In this document: positions 32,672 through 39,799 of the stretch, one piece after another
How positions within the stretch are numbered: the stretch's first letter is position 1
How the letters are laid out: every line of letters begins with the position of its first letter
Assembly: GCA_964544115.1 (NCBI GenBank)
Contig: CAZJBP010000004.1
Location: forward strand, 1 to 40,493
Source of the DNA: CAZJBP01 sp964544115
GTDB taxonomy: Bacteria; Verrucomicrobiota; Kiritimatiellia; UBA8416; JADHWI01
Length of the DNA stretch: 40,493 bases
Reading direction: 5' to 3'
Made by a program: the position numbers and the translations under genes
The notes under the pieces: model-generated
What the model was told of the DNA's origin: nothing
The model's database searches: none
What the model saw: the letters and a program-made list of their open reading frames with translations, nothing else

Positions 32672-35263
32672 ATGGACACCAGGGTGTTGTGCTGCGAGCA
32701 GGGAAACGACCTGCTTCGTGTCATCCAGCAGTCCGGCTCGGACGTGGAGCATTTCCCCGACCCGGCTCAGGCACTCGACCGGGTGAGCGAGGGTGGAGGG
32801 CTGGCGGTCCTGGCCGCCTCGTACCCGGACACGCCGGTGCGACTGGACGCTGACTTCTTCGCGAAGGCGGCGGCCAAGCATGTGCGGCTCTTCGTGGAAT
32901 TTCCGGGGTTCCTGCCCGGCATCGAGGTCGGCCCTGTGCGCAAGGTGACGACCGAACGCGGAGTGGTGGCCTCCGGCTTCTTCGGCCCCGCGCTCCCGGC
33001 CATGCGGATTCTCGCGATCCACGGCTGCCACGCGGTCCAGATTGCCCCCTCCCCCGAGCGACCCACGCATATGGTCCTGGCCAGGGTCGCCGGGCGCGAC
33101 CATGCCGCCTACGGGCTGTCAGGGGGCGAATGCCTGCCCCTGCTCTTCGAGTGCGACGGCGGCAACGTGCTGGTCTGCACGTCGAAGTTCAGCCAGTTCG
33201 TCACCGCGCGCTATGCCGCCGCGGAGGACTGGCGGATCATCTGGGCCCGGATCCTCTCCTGGTTGACGCCCGGCGCCACCGCACCCCGGATCGAGTGGAC
33301 GCCCACTGTCCGTCCTCGCTATGGCCGTGACGAAGCGCTTCCGGCCACCGCGGAGGAGGAGGCCATCGTTCGGGGCATGGACTGGCACACCGCGGCGCGC
33401 TTGCTGGTGCATCAGGCCTGGAAGGACCGCCCCCACCCCGCCGCGCCCGACGCGTCCTGGCCCTGCGGCGAGGGCGATCTCGGGCTCATCGAGGGGGTTC
33501 GGTCGGAAGTGGATCATCTCGGGCGGCAGCCTGTTTCATGGGGGCTGCGTTCGGACTGCAACGGCGAGAGCGCCGTGGCCTTTGCGCTCCGCGCCGGTAT
33601 TGGCCCTGACGCCCGCAGCGCGCGGATCGCGGGCAACCTCCTCGACTGGGTCTATTTCCGATCTGGAATGTTCATCGACGGCCCTGCGAACGCAGGCTAC
33701 GGATTAATCGGATGGACGCCGGAGGCGCCGGGAGCCCTCTACCAGGACAACGACGTCAGGGTCATGTTCGGCTGCATGGGCACCGCCGCGCTGCTGGGCA
33801 CGAGCCGCTGGGATGAACGGCTGCTCATCAATATCCTCGCGAACTTCCGCACCACCGGCCGGCTTGGATTCCGGGGCGAACGGCTCGAAGGTCCCGAGCT
33901 CATCCGCCGGGGCTGGCGGTCCTTCTGGGATGCGCCGCTGGTCCGGCTCTCGCCGCACTTCGAGGCGTGGACCTGGGCGGCATACCTCTGGCTCTATGAC
34001 AAGACGCTGTTCGCGCCATTGCTCGAACGCACCCGGCTGGGCATCGGCCGGCTGATGGAGGCCTATCCGGGCGGCTGGTTCTGGACTAACGGCATGCAGC
34101 AGGAGCGCGCCCGCATGTTGCTGGTTCTGGCGTGGCTCCTGCGAGTCGATGATAGCCCGGAGCACCGCGCGTGGCTGGACCGGATCGCGACCGACCTGCA
34201 GGCGGCGCAGGACGAGTGCGGGGCGATCCGGGAAGAGCTCGGCGACACGGCCATGGGCTACTTCCCGCCGCCGGACTCGAACGCGAGTTACGGCACGAAC
34301 GAGGCGCCGCTGATCCACGCCAACGGCGAGCCGGTGGCGGATCTGCTCTACACCTGCAACTTCGCGCTCCTCGGCCTGCACGAGGCCGCCGCCGTCACGG
34401 GCGAGCCCCGCTACCGGCTTATGGAGGACAAGCTGGCCGACTTCCTGGTGCGCATCCAGGTGCGCAGCGAAGCCCAGCCTGAACTGGATGGGGCCTGGTT
34501 CCGGGCCTTCGATTACCGGCGCTGGGATTTCTTCGGCTCCAACGCCGACGCCGGCTGGGGCGCCTGGTGTACGGAATGCGGATGGACGCAGGGCTGGATC
34601 TCCGCGGTCCTCTCCCTCCGTCGCCTCGGGGTCAGTTTCTGGGATCTCACGCGCCACAGCGCCATTGCCGAACACATGGACCGGATTCGCCCGGCCATGC
34701 TGCCCGACGAAGCCCTGACGACTCCGGCGGACGTCCGGCGCGTCCGGCACGACGCGATCGGCAGCACCGTGCTCTCCATGACGCAACCCGACCCGCGGTA
34801 CAACCTCCGCGGAGCCGCGGGCCTCGTCGATGGGGAACTGCTCACGGAGGACTGGGGCTGTATGTGGCTCGCCTATATCGAGTGTGACTTCGAGGCCGTC
34901 ATTGATCTCGGCGCGGTCATCCCGATCCGGGAACTGGGCCTCGTCTGCATGCAGCAGGTCTTCCACGGCATGTACCTGCCCTCCGAGGTTGGGTTTGAGG
35001 TATCGCTGGACAACCGCACCTACACCGCCGCGGGACGCGCGACGCCCGACCTGCCGCCGGAAGTCGAGGGGCCGTTCACCCGCGCGCTGCTGACAGCAGC
35101 GCCGGAGGGCACGCGCGGCCGCTTCGTGCGCGTCCGCGCCGCCAACCGGCGCAAGATTCCGGAGGGCCTCCTCGGCGCCGGCGCCAAGGCCTGGCTCATG
35201 GTGGACGAAATCCTGGTCAACCCCGCAGGGCTGCAGCAGGCCGCGTGCGTCGCATCGCTCTAG
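32672..35263 (+). CDS. Large glycan-type protein: amidotransferase-like, alpha/alpha toroid and discoidin-like regions
   Basis: An 863-residue protein in three parts. Residues 1-220 look like a class I glutamine-amidotransferase-like or ThuA-like fold (FECDGGNVLV, ending in ILSWLTPG). Residues about 240-680 are Trp-rich and helical, with repeated helix pairs typical of an (alpha/alpha)6 glycosidase or lyase toroid (WTWAAYLWLYD, GPEL, GWTQGWISAV). Residues about 700-860 resemble a discoidin module (GLVDGEL, FEAVIDLGAV, EVSLDN, VRVRAAN, KAWLMVDEIL). I cannot place a catalytic residue with confidence. No signal peptide is seen, so it is probably cytoplasmic, unlike its secreted neighbours. ATG 32672 lies after a G-run; a TTG at 32639 is also in frame. 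It is divergent from the discoidin-like gene. Confidence 0.65.
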   Translation: MDTRVLCCEQGNDLLRVIQQSGSDVEHFPDPAQALDRVSEGGGLAVLAASYPDTPVRLDADFFAKAAAKHVRLFVEFPGFLPGIEVGPVRKVTTERGVVASGFFGPALPAMRILAIHGCHAVQIAPSPERPTHMVLARVAGRDHAAYGLSGGECLPLLFECDGGNVLVCTSKFSQFVTARYAAAEDWRIIWARILSWLTPGATAPRIEWTPTVRPRYGRDEALPATAEEEAIVRGMDWHTAARLLVHQAWKDRPHPAAPDASWPCGEGDLGLIEGVRSEVDHLGRQPVSWGLRSDCNGESAVAFALRAGIGPDARSARIAGNLLDWVYFRSGMFIDGPANAGYGLIGWTPEAPGALYQDNDVRVMFGCMGTAALLGTSRWDERLLINILANFRTTGRLGFRGERLEGPELIRRGWRSFWDAPLVRLSPHFEAWTWAAYLWLYDKTLFAPLLERTRLGIGRLMEAYPGGWFWTNGMQQERARMLLVLAWLLRVDDSPEHRAWLDRIATDLQAAQDECGAIREELGDTAMGYFPPPDSNASYGTNEAPLIHANGEPVADLLYTCNFALLGLHEAAAVTGEPRYRLMEDKLADFLVRIQVRSEAQPELDGAWFRAFDYRRWDFFGSNADAGWGAWCTECGWTQGWISAVLSLRRLGVSFWDLTRHSAIAEHMDRIRPAMLPDEALTTPADVRRVRHDAIGSTVLSMTQPDPRYNLRGAAGLVDGELLTEDWGCMWLAYIECDFEAVIDLGAVIPIRELGLVCMQQVFHGMYLPSEVGFEVSLDNRTYTAAGRATPDLPPEVEGPFTRALLTAAPEGTRGRFVRVRAANRRKIPEGLLGAGAKAWLMVDEILVNPAGLQQAACVASL

Positions 35264-35275
35264 CAACGGCTGACC

Positions 35276-35303
35276 TTGACAGGCATCATGTGATGTATGA
35301 TGC
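35276..35303 (+). promoter_or_regulatory. Promoter and palindromic operator of the toxin-antitoxin pair
   Basis: A perfect -35 TTGACA (35276-35281) precedes a perfect inverted repeat GCATCAT (35283-35289) and ATGATGC (35297-35303) with a 7-nt centre. Possible -10 boxes (TATGAT 35296-35301, spacer only 14 nt; weaker GATGCT with a 17-nt spacer) overlap the right arm. Ribbon-helix-helix antitoxins commonly repress their own promoter at such sites, so self-control is the expected reading, though not shown here. Confidence 0.6.
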
Positions 35304-35315
35304 TAATGTATACAC

Positions 35316-35321
35316 AGGAGG
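35316..35321 (+). promoter_or_regulatory. Shine-Dalgarno site of the antitoxin gene
   Basis: A perfect AGGAGG, 6 nt before the ATG at 35328. It fixes that start codon and suggests strong antitoxin translation. Confidence 0.8.
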
Positions 35322-35327
35322 TGCGTC

Positions 35328-35561
35328 ATGGTGCGAACCCAAGTCTATCTCACGGAGGATGAGCGCGACGGTCTCGATGCCGCAGCCAGGTCGACAGGGA
35401 AGAAGCAATCGGAACTGATTCGAGATGCTGTTGACCGGTTCCTCGACCTGGCCCAGGGCCATCGGCGCTCAGCCATTCTGAAGGAGTCTGTCGGCCTGTG
35501 GCGAAGCCGAAACGATCTACCCGATTTCTCCGCTGCGCGGCGCTCGTGGGACCGAGGGTAA
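35328..35561 (+). CDS. Ribbon-helix-helix antitoxin (CopG-type)
   Basis: A 77-residue protein starting MVRTQVYLTEDE, the beta strand and turn of ribbon-helix-helix repressors, with the two helices at about 10-45 (SELIRDAVDRFL). The C-terminal part (about 46-77) would wrap the toxin. It is directly followed by a PIN-domain gene after 4 nt, which makes it the antitoxin of a VapBC-type pair. It probably binds the palindrome at 35283-35303 to repress its own promoter. The local base composition is less GC-rich than its neighbours, which fits mobile origin. Confidence 0.85.
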   Translation: MVRTQVYLTEDERDGLDAAARSTGKKQSELIRDAVDRFLDLAQGHRRSAILKESVGLWRSRNDLPDFSAARRSWDRG

Positions 35562-35565
35562 CGAG

Positions 35566-35979
35566 ATGGACAAGCCCATCCTGGTCGATACGGATGTCAT
35601 GGTGGACTTCCTTCGTGGTCATCCGAAGGCCGTCACCTTGGTCCAAACGCATTCCACGCGGATCATCCTGCCCAGCATCGTTGTCGCCGAACTCTACGCT
35701 GGTGTCCAAGGCGACGCAGAACTGAGCGCACTGGATAACCTCATCTCCCTCTTCCGCGTCATTCCCGCGTCCAGCAAGATCGCGCGAGCGGGCGGCTTGT
35801 ACAAGAGCCTCTACACGAAGTCTCATGGCATCGGCCTGGCCGACGCGATCGTCGCGGCCACAGCCGACGCCGAGAGCGCGGAGCTGAAGACCCTCAACAC
35901 CAGGCACTACCCCATGTTCAAGGGGCTGAAGCCTGCATACACGAAGGAATCGGAAGGCCGACGCGCCGGTCCGAAGTAG
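35566..35979 (+). CDS. PIN-domain ribonuclease toxin (VapC family)
   Basis: A 137-residue PIN-domain endoribonuclease. The acidic metal-binding residues are D8 (LVDTDV), E42 (VVAELYAG) and D93 (GLADAIVAATA), which complete the usual cluster together with D10. VapC toxins cut tRNA or rRNA when the antitoxin is lost; the target here is not known. It starts 4 nt after the antitoxin gene. The C-terminal tail (about 118-137) is basic. The UroD-like gene begins only 20 nt after its stop, so the toxin operon may extend into it. Confidence 0.88.
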   Translation: MDKPILVDTDVMVDFLRGHPKAVTLVQTHSTRIILPSIVVAELYAGVQGDAELSALDNLISLFRVIPASSKIARAGGLYKSLYTKSHGIGLADAIVAATADAESAELKTLNTRHYPMFKGLKPAYTKESEGRRAGPK

Positions 35980-35984
35980 CACTC

Positions 35985-35991
35985 AAGGAGG
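35985..35991 (+). promoter_or_regulatory. Shine-Dalgarno site of the UroD-like gene
   Basis: A perfect AAGGAGG, 8 nt before the ATG at 36000. It lies within the 20 nt separating the toxin stop from this gene and supports independent, strong initiation. Confidence 0.75.
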
Positions 35992-35999
35992 AATACCCC

Positions 36000-37133
36000 A
36001 TGGCTCCATACCGTGTCCCGCTGGCGCATCCGAAGCCGGATATGCAGGCGTTCCTTGACGCCATGGACGGCAGGAAGGTGCCGGCGCGCCCGCCTTTGGT
36101 CGAGTACATCGTCGACAACACGGTTATGCGCCCGATCGTGACCGATCTGCTGGGACGGCCCTGGGTCGAGCCCGGAGCCATCACGGAGTTCACGGGCGGG
36201 CAGATGGACTTCTCGCGCGAGAGCCGGGATCTCACCCACCGATGGCTGGACAACCAGATCGCCTTCTGGCTGCACATGGGGTACGACTTCATCCGTATCG
36301 AGTCGTGCCCGCCACTGCCGGCCCGGCCCATGCTGACGGGCGACACGGCCCGCGGCAGCGAGGGCCATGACCGCGCCTGGCAGGAGCTGCACGAGGGGCC
36401 GATCCGGACCTGGGAGGATTTTGAGAAATATCCATGGCCGCAGGTCAGCGAACGTGACTTCTACACCCATCAGTACATCTGCAAACACTTGCCGGAAGGC
36501 ATGGGCCTGATCAGCTGTCATGCCGGAGGCGTCTTTGAGCATGCGTCACGCCTTATGGGCTACGAGCACCTGTGCTACTGCCTGGTCGACGACCCGGCGC
36601 TGGTGCGGGCCGTGGCGGACAAGCTCGGCGAGCAGATCCAGCGGTACAATGAACACCTCTGCCAGTTCGACAAACTCGCGGTCATTCTTCAGGGTGAGGA
36701 TCTTGGCTTCAATACGCAGACGCTGATACCGCCGGACGACATTCGCGGGTATTTTCTGCCCTGGCACAAGAAGTACGTCCAGCTGGCGCATCAGCACGGC
36801 AAGCGCTACTACCTGCACAGCTGCGGCAAGGTGGACGCCATCATGGAGGACCTGATCGAGGACGTGGGCATCGACGGAAAGCACTCGTTCCAGGAGGGCG
36901 TGCAGTCGGTGCGGGACATCAAGCAACGCTACGGGAAGCGGATCTGCCTGCTGGGGGGCGTTGACGTTGACAGGCTGACCAGCGATCGCCCGGAGGATCT
37001 CCGCACGTATGTGCGCGAGATCATCGACACCTGCGCGCCGGGGGGACGTTTCGCCATCGGGTCGGGCAACTCCATTCCGAGCTACGTGCCTGTAGAGAAC
37101 TACCTGACCATGCTGGACGAGGCACTGCGATGA
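36000..37133 (+). CDS. UroD-fold (uroporphyrinogen decarboxylase/MtaA-like) family protein
   Basis: A 377-residue protein of the UroD-like superfamily. It has no typical HemE N-terminal substrate residues, so it is not porphyrin decarboxylase. The methyltransferase (MtaA/MtbA) zinc half-site HxC is present as H273 and C275 (LHSCGKV). The usual third cysteine, in a GC motif near the C-terminus, is replaced by N357 in GSGNSIPSYVP. The ending VPVENYLTMLDEA is family-typical. The substrate is not known; a methyl- or carboxyl-transfer on a small metabolite is a guess. Its stop TGA overlaps the ATG of the GH32 gene, so the two are translationally coupled, which suggests related work. Strong ribosome site at 35985-35991. 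Confidence 0.8.
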   Translation: MAPYRVPLAHPKPDMQAFLDAMDGRKVPARPPLVEYIVDNTVMRPIVTDLLGRPWVEPGAITEFTGGQMDFSRESRDLTHRWLDNQIAFWLHMGYDFIRIESCPPLPARPMLTGDTARGSEGHDRAWQELHEGPIRTWEDFEKYPWPQVSERDFYTHQYICKHLPEGMGLISCHAGGVFEHASRLMGYEHLCYCLVDDPALVRAVADKLGEQIQRYNEHLCQFDKLAVILQGEDLGFNTQTLIPPDDIRGYFLPWHKKYVQLAHQHGKRYYLHSCGKVDAIMEDLIEDVGIDGKHSFQEGVQSVRDIKQRYGKRICLLGGVDVDRLTSDRPEDLRTYVREIIDTCAPGGRFAIGSGNSIPSYVPVENYLTMLDEALR

Positions 37134-38536
37134 TGAAGATCCTGCAGGATCCCCACTATCCGAGATATCACCTGGCGGCGCCGGGGGGCTGGATGAACGA
37201 TCCACACCCGATCTACTTCAAGGGCGCCTACCACATGTTCTACCAATACTCGTTCCTTCCGGAGGATCCCTACGGCGCCCCGCACTGCTGGGGGCACGCG
37301 GTGAGCAGGGACCTTGTGCACTGGGAACATATGCCGCCGGCGATTACGCCCAAGGATCATGGCATCGCTGCAGACCGGCACATCTGGTCGGGCTGCCTGG
37401 TGGATAACCAGGGCGTGGGCACCGCGATCTACACGATCGACAACCTCGACATCTGGACAAGCACCAGCACGGATGACGACTTGCGCGTGTTCAAGAAGCA
37501 TGAGGCCAACCCCATCATCAAGGGCCCTCCGCCGATACCGGACATCCTGGCCGAGATGCGGGACCCCTGGGTCTGGAAGGAGCCCGATGGCTGGTATCTG
37601 ACCGTCGGCTCGGGACTCAAGGACAACAAGGGGGCCGTGTTGCCCCTCTACAGGTCCGCCGATCTCGTACACTGGCAGTACTTGCATCCGCTCTACCAGG
37701 GCGATCCGGCCAAGGGTGATCATACATTCTGCGAGTGTCCGGCCTTCTTCCCGCTGGGAGACACGTACGTCCTCACGCTGTCGCACGGTTCAACCTGGAT
37801 GACGGGAACATTCAAGGACCGGCGCTTCCAGCCTGAGAAACTTGGGCGGCTGAATCATGGCAGATTCTACGTTCCGCAGACCGTCTTGGATGACAAGGGC
37901 CGCAGAATCCTGTGGGCCTGGGCGACCGAGGCTCGCGACTGGGAGGCCATGAAGAGCCCGGGCTGGGCGTCCATGCAGACGCTGCCGAGGGTGGTGTCGC
38001 TGGCAGAGGATAACAGCCTGCGCTTCGACCCGGCCCCTGAACTGGAGGTCTTGAGGGGCGCCCACCACCAGCAGAAGGACCTGACCATCGGCAACACGCC
38101 CGTACCTGTGAAGGGCAGCCAGGGCATGCAACTCGAACTGCGGGCGGTGTTCGCGGCCGGTTCAGCCCCGCGCTTCGGCCTGGCGCTCCAGGACAAGACG
38201 GAACTGATCCGCATCACGTATGACACGGTCGACAAGACGCTGCACTTCAAGGCGCCCGTCGGGGCTCGGGGTGGCTGGAATGTGTACAACGCCAACACGT
38301 CTGCCTCGGACAACAAGGATCTGGCGATCCCGCTCGAGTTGGAGCCGGGAGAAGCGCTGACTCTGCGCGTGTTCCTGGACCGGTCTGTGGTGGAGGTGTT
38401 CGCCAACCGCAAGGTGTGCATCACGGAACGGATCTATCCCGAAGACCTTAACGCCGTGCAGGCCTCGCTCTTTGCGGAGGGCGGGCAGGCGGCGGTAAAA
38501 CAGGTCGATGCCTGGCAGATGAAATCGATCTGGTAA
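37130..38536 (+). CDS. Glycoside hydrolase family 32 beta-fructosidase
   Basis: A 468-residue GH32 enzyme, which splits sucrose, levan or inulin fructosyl bonds. The three catalytic signatures are complete. The nucleophile D24 lies in WMNDP. The transition-state stabiliser D145 lies in RDP. The acid/base E202 lies in the ECP motif. The C-terminal beta-sandwich (about 320-468) contains FLDRSVVEVFANRK, typical of the family. No signal peptide is seen, so it probably acts on an imported fructoside. Substrate cannot be told. The ATG (MMK) overlaps the UroD-like stop codon. A candidate terminator lies downstream at 38563-38579. Confidence 0.95.
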   Translation: MMKILQDPHYPRYHLAAPGGWMNDPHPIYFKGAYHMFYQYSFLPEDPYGAPHCWGHAVSRDLVHWEHMPPAITPKDHGIAADRHIWSGCLVDNQGVGTAIYTIDNLDIWTSTSTDDDLRVFKKHEANPIIKGPPPIPDILAEMRDPWVWKEPDGWYLTVGSGLKDNKGAVLPLYRSADLVHWQYLHPLYQGDPAKGDHTFCECPAFFPLGDTYVLTLSHGSTWMTGTFKDRRFQPEKLGRLNHGRFYVPQTVLDDKGRRILWAWATEARDWEAMKSPGWASMQTLPRVVSLAEDNSLRFDPAPELEVLRGAHHQQKDLTIGNTPVPVKGSQGMQLELRAVFAAGSAPRFGLALQDKTELIRITYDTVDKTLHFKAPVGARGGWNVYNANTSASDNKDLAIPLELEPGEALTLRVFLDRSVVEVFANRKVCITERIYPEDLNAVQASLFAEGGQAAVKQVDAWQMKSIW

Positions 38537-38562
38537 AGGTACTGCATCAAGGAACAGGGTCG

Positions 38563-38579
38563 ACACGAGATCGTGTTTT
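38563..38579 (+). terminator. Weak stem-loop terminator candidate after the GH32 gene
   Basis: ACACG (38563-38567) and CGTGT (38572-38576) form a 5-bp stem with a 4-nt loop, followed by three further T residues. It lies 27 nt after the GH32 stop. The short stem and T-run make this a weak prediction. Confidence 0.3.
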
Positions 38580-38619
38580 GCGTCGGACCATGGATGGGGT
38601 CCAGCAATGAGAGAGTACA

Positions 38620-38760
38620 ATGACTTTCCGCTTGCGATACCAGCACTACCAAGGCCGCGCAGCCAAAGACGAAGCCAAAGCCCAGCAACTCCTCAGCGAC
38701 ATCGCCCAAGCCCTGCAATCCGCAGGTGGCGATGCGCCGGAAGCAAGAAGGTGCCCATGA
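38620..38760 (+). CDS. Hypothetical 46-residue protein
   Basis: An ORF too short for most gene callers: ATG 38620 to TGA 38760. It begins MTFRLRYQHYQ and has an amphipathic middle (AAKDEAKAQQLLSDIAQ), then ends ARRCP. Its stop overlaps the ATG of the SIR2-like gene (ATGA), the same coupling style seen elsewhere in the window, which is the main support for it being real. The ribosome site is weak (GAGAGA). I recognise no family. It could be chance. Confidence 0.45.
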   Translation: MTFRLRYQHYQGRAAKDEAKAQQLLSDIAQALQSAGGDAPEARRCP

Positions 38761-39302
38761 AGGCCGACGTCGCGCAACAAGTCGAGAAAAGACTCCAACG
38801 GCGACTCGATGAAAGCAGAGCCGTCTACCTGCTGGGGGCAGGGGCTTCGGTCTGTGCTGGGCTCCCCACAATGCCCGATCTGACGGCGAAGATACGTCGG
38901 CGCCTTCCGCCCAACCTCAAGGGGCATTACGACACGATACAATCCGCACTGCACACCCAACTGGGTAAAGGTCGCTGTCTCAACATTGAAGACGTTCTCA
39001 GCGAACTCCTGCTCGAACTCAATCGGCGTTCAGCCCCACCCGCGAGCGGCACGATCGCTCTATTCTCTGCTATCACGACGAGGGTGCGGCGCTTGCTGCA
39101 GAATCCGACCACTTTCGAGCACCACCACCGTTTCGCGAAGGCCTGTGTGCGAGGGAAGGGCGTACGGCCAAGAACTTCCGCAATTCCCAAGGCCGGTGCG
39201 AGATGCTCTGGCCCCAGGATCTTGACGAGATCGCGACCAACGGCCGGACCGCGAACGGCGACCGGATCGCCGGCACCAGGAAGGAGACACCATGACGGCT
39301 GA
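38757..39302 (+). CDS. SIR2-like N-terminal fragment (truncated, frame change likely)
   Basis: The first ~120 residues resemble the SIR2-like (SIR2_2) NADase domain of bacterial defence proteins. The nucleotide-binding loop is VYLLGAGASVCAGLPTMPDL (about 23-42), with helices following (LNIEDVLSELLLELN). The catalytic Asn and His region of a full domain is not seen. From about residue 132 (near 39150) the frame becomes Arg/Pro/Gly-rich and unlike a protein, while a different frame becomes protein-like. The annotated 181 residues are therefore probably a broken or spliced product of a decayed gene; a sequencing indel is an alternative. Its ATG overlaps the stop of the 46-residue ORF. Confidence 0.6.
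   Translation: MKADVAQQVEKRLQRRLDESRAVYLLGAGASVCAGLPTMPDLTAKIRRRLPPNLKGHYDTIQSALHTQLGKGRCLNIEDVLSELLLELNRRSAPPASGTIALFSAITTRVRRLLQNPTTFEHHHRFAKACVRGKGVRPRTSAIPKAGARCSGPRILTRSRPTAGPRTATGSPAPGRRHHDG
39155..39295 (+). pseudogene. C-terminal coding remnant in a second frame, downstream of the SIR2-like fragment
   Basis: In the frame starting at 39155 the translation runs EGRTAKNFRNSQGR, EMLWPQDLDEIATNGR and ends at TGA 39293-39295. This stretch reads like real coding sequence, while the SIR2 frame at the same place does not. It has an internal ATG at 39203, but no good ribosome site. Its stop overlaps the ATG of the winged-helix gene (ATGA). Either the SIR2 gene changed frame near 39150, or a deletion joined it to another gene's 3' end. 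Confidence 0.35.
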
Positions 39303-39786
39303 CCCGCAGAAGGAAGACAACAGCCTCCGCACCGCGAATGCCGAAGCTCGGACGATGCTCACCGAGGCCGTCGCCAGACTGAGCGCCATTCTCGATGACA
39401 AGGCTATCGTGGAAGAAACCCCGATTGAGGCCACGACGGCCATGGAACTTGCGATCGAAACCATTGATGCGGCGATTGCGACGTTGAAAGCGGTCAGACC
39501 GGCGGGAAAGCGGGCGGCTGTCCCACCAGGCGGCCCCACGCACCAGCAGGGCCAGTTCCTCGCCTTCATCCGCGAGTACATGATGCGGAACCATGCCGTC
39601 GTTGCGCCCACCCATGCCGCCTTCCAGCGGTTCCTCGACCTGACCGCGCCGTCGGTGAATTCCATGCTCATCCGCCTCGAACGGCGCGGCTTCATCCGGC
39701 GGATTCCCCACCAGGCCCGCGCCATCGAACTGACCGTCACCCCGGAATGGATTCCACCCCTCGACCGGCCATTCAGACTGCACTAA
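39292..39786 (+). CDS. LexA-like winged-helix DNA-binding protein
   Basis: A 164-residue protein. The N-terminal part (about 1-75) is helical and acidic with no recognised domain. The C-terminal part (about 85-150) matches the LexA-type winged helix, with GQFLAFIREYMMR, a recognition helix LTAPSVNSMLIRLERRGFIRR and a short wing ending in AIELTV. It lacks the LexA self-cleavage domain. Likely a DNA-binding regulator of the neighbouring genes. The ATG at 39292 overlaps the TGA of the frame-shifted remnant (ATGA) and the SWIM gene begins 14 nt downstream. Confidence 0.75.
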   Translation: MTADPQKEDNSLRTANAEARTMLTEAVARLSAILDDKAIVEETPIEATTAMELAIETIDAAIATLKAVRPAGKRAAVPPGGPTHQQGQFLAFIREYMMRNHAVVAPTHAAFQRFLDLTAPSVNSMLIRLERRGFIRRIPHQARAIELTVTPEWIPPLDRPFRLH

Positions 39787-39799
39787 CCAGAAGGCAAAC

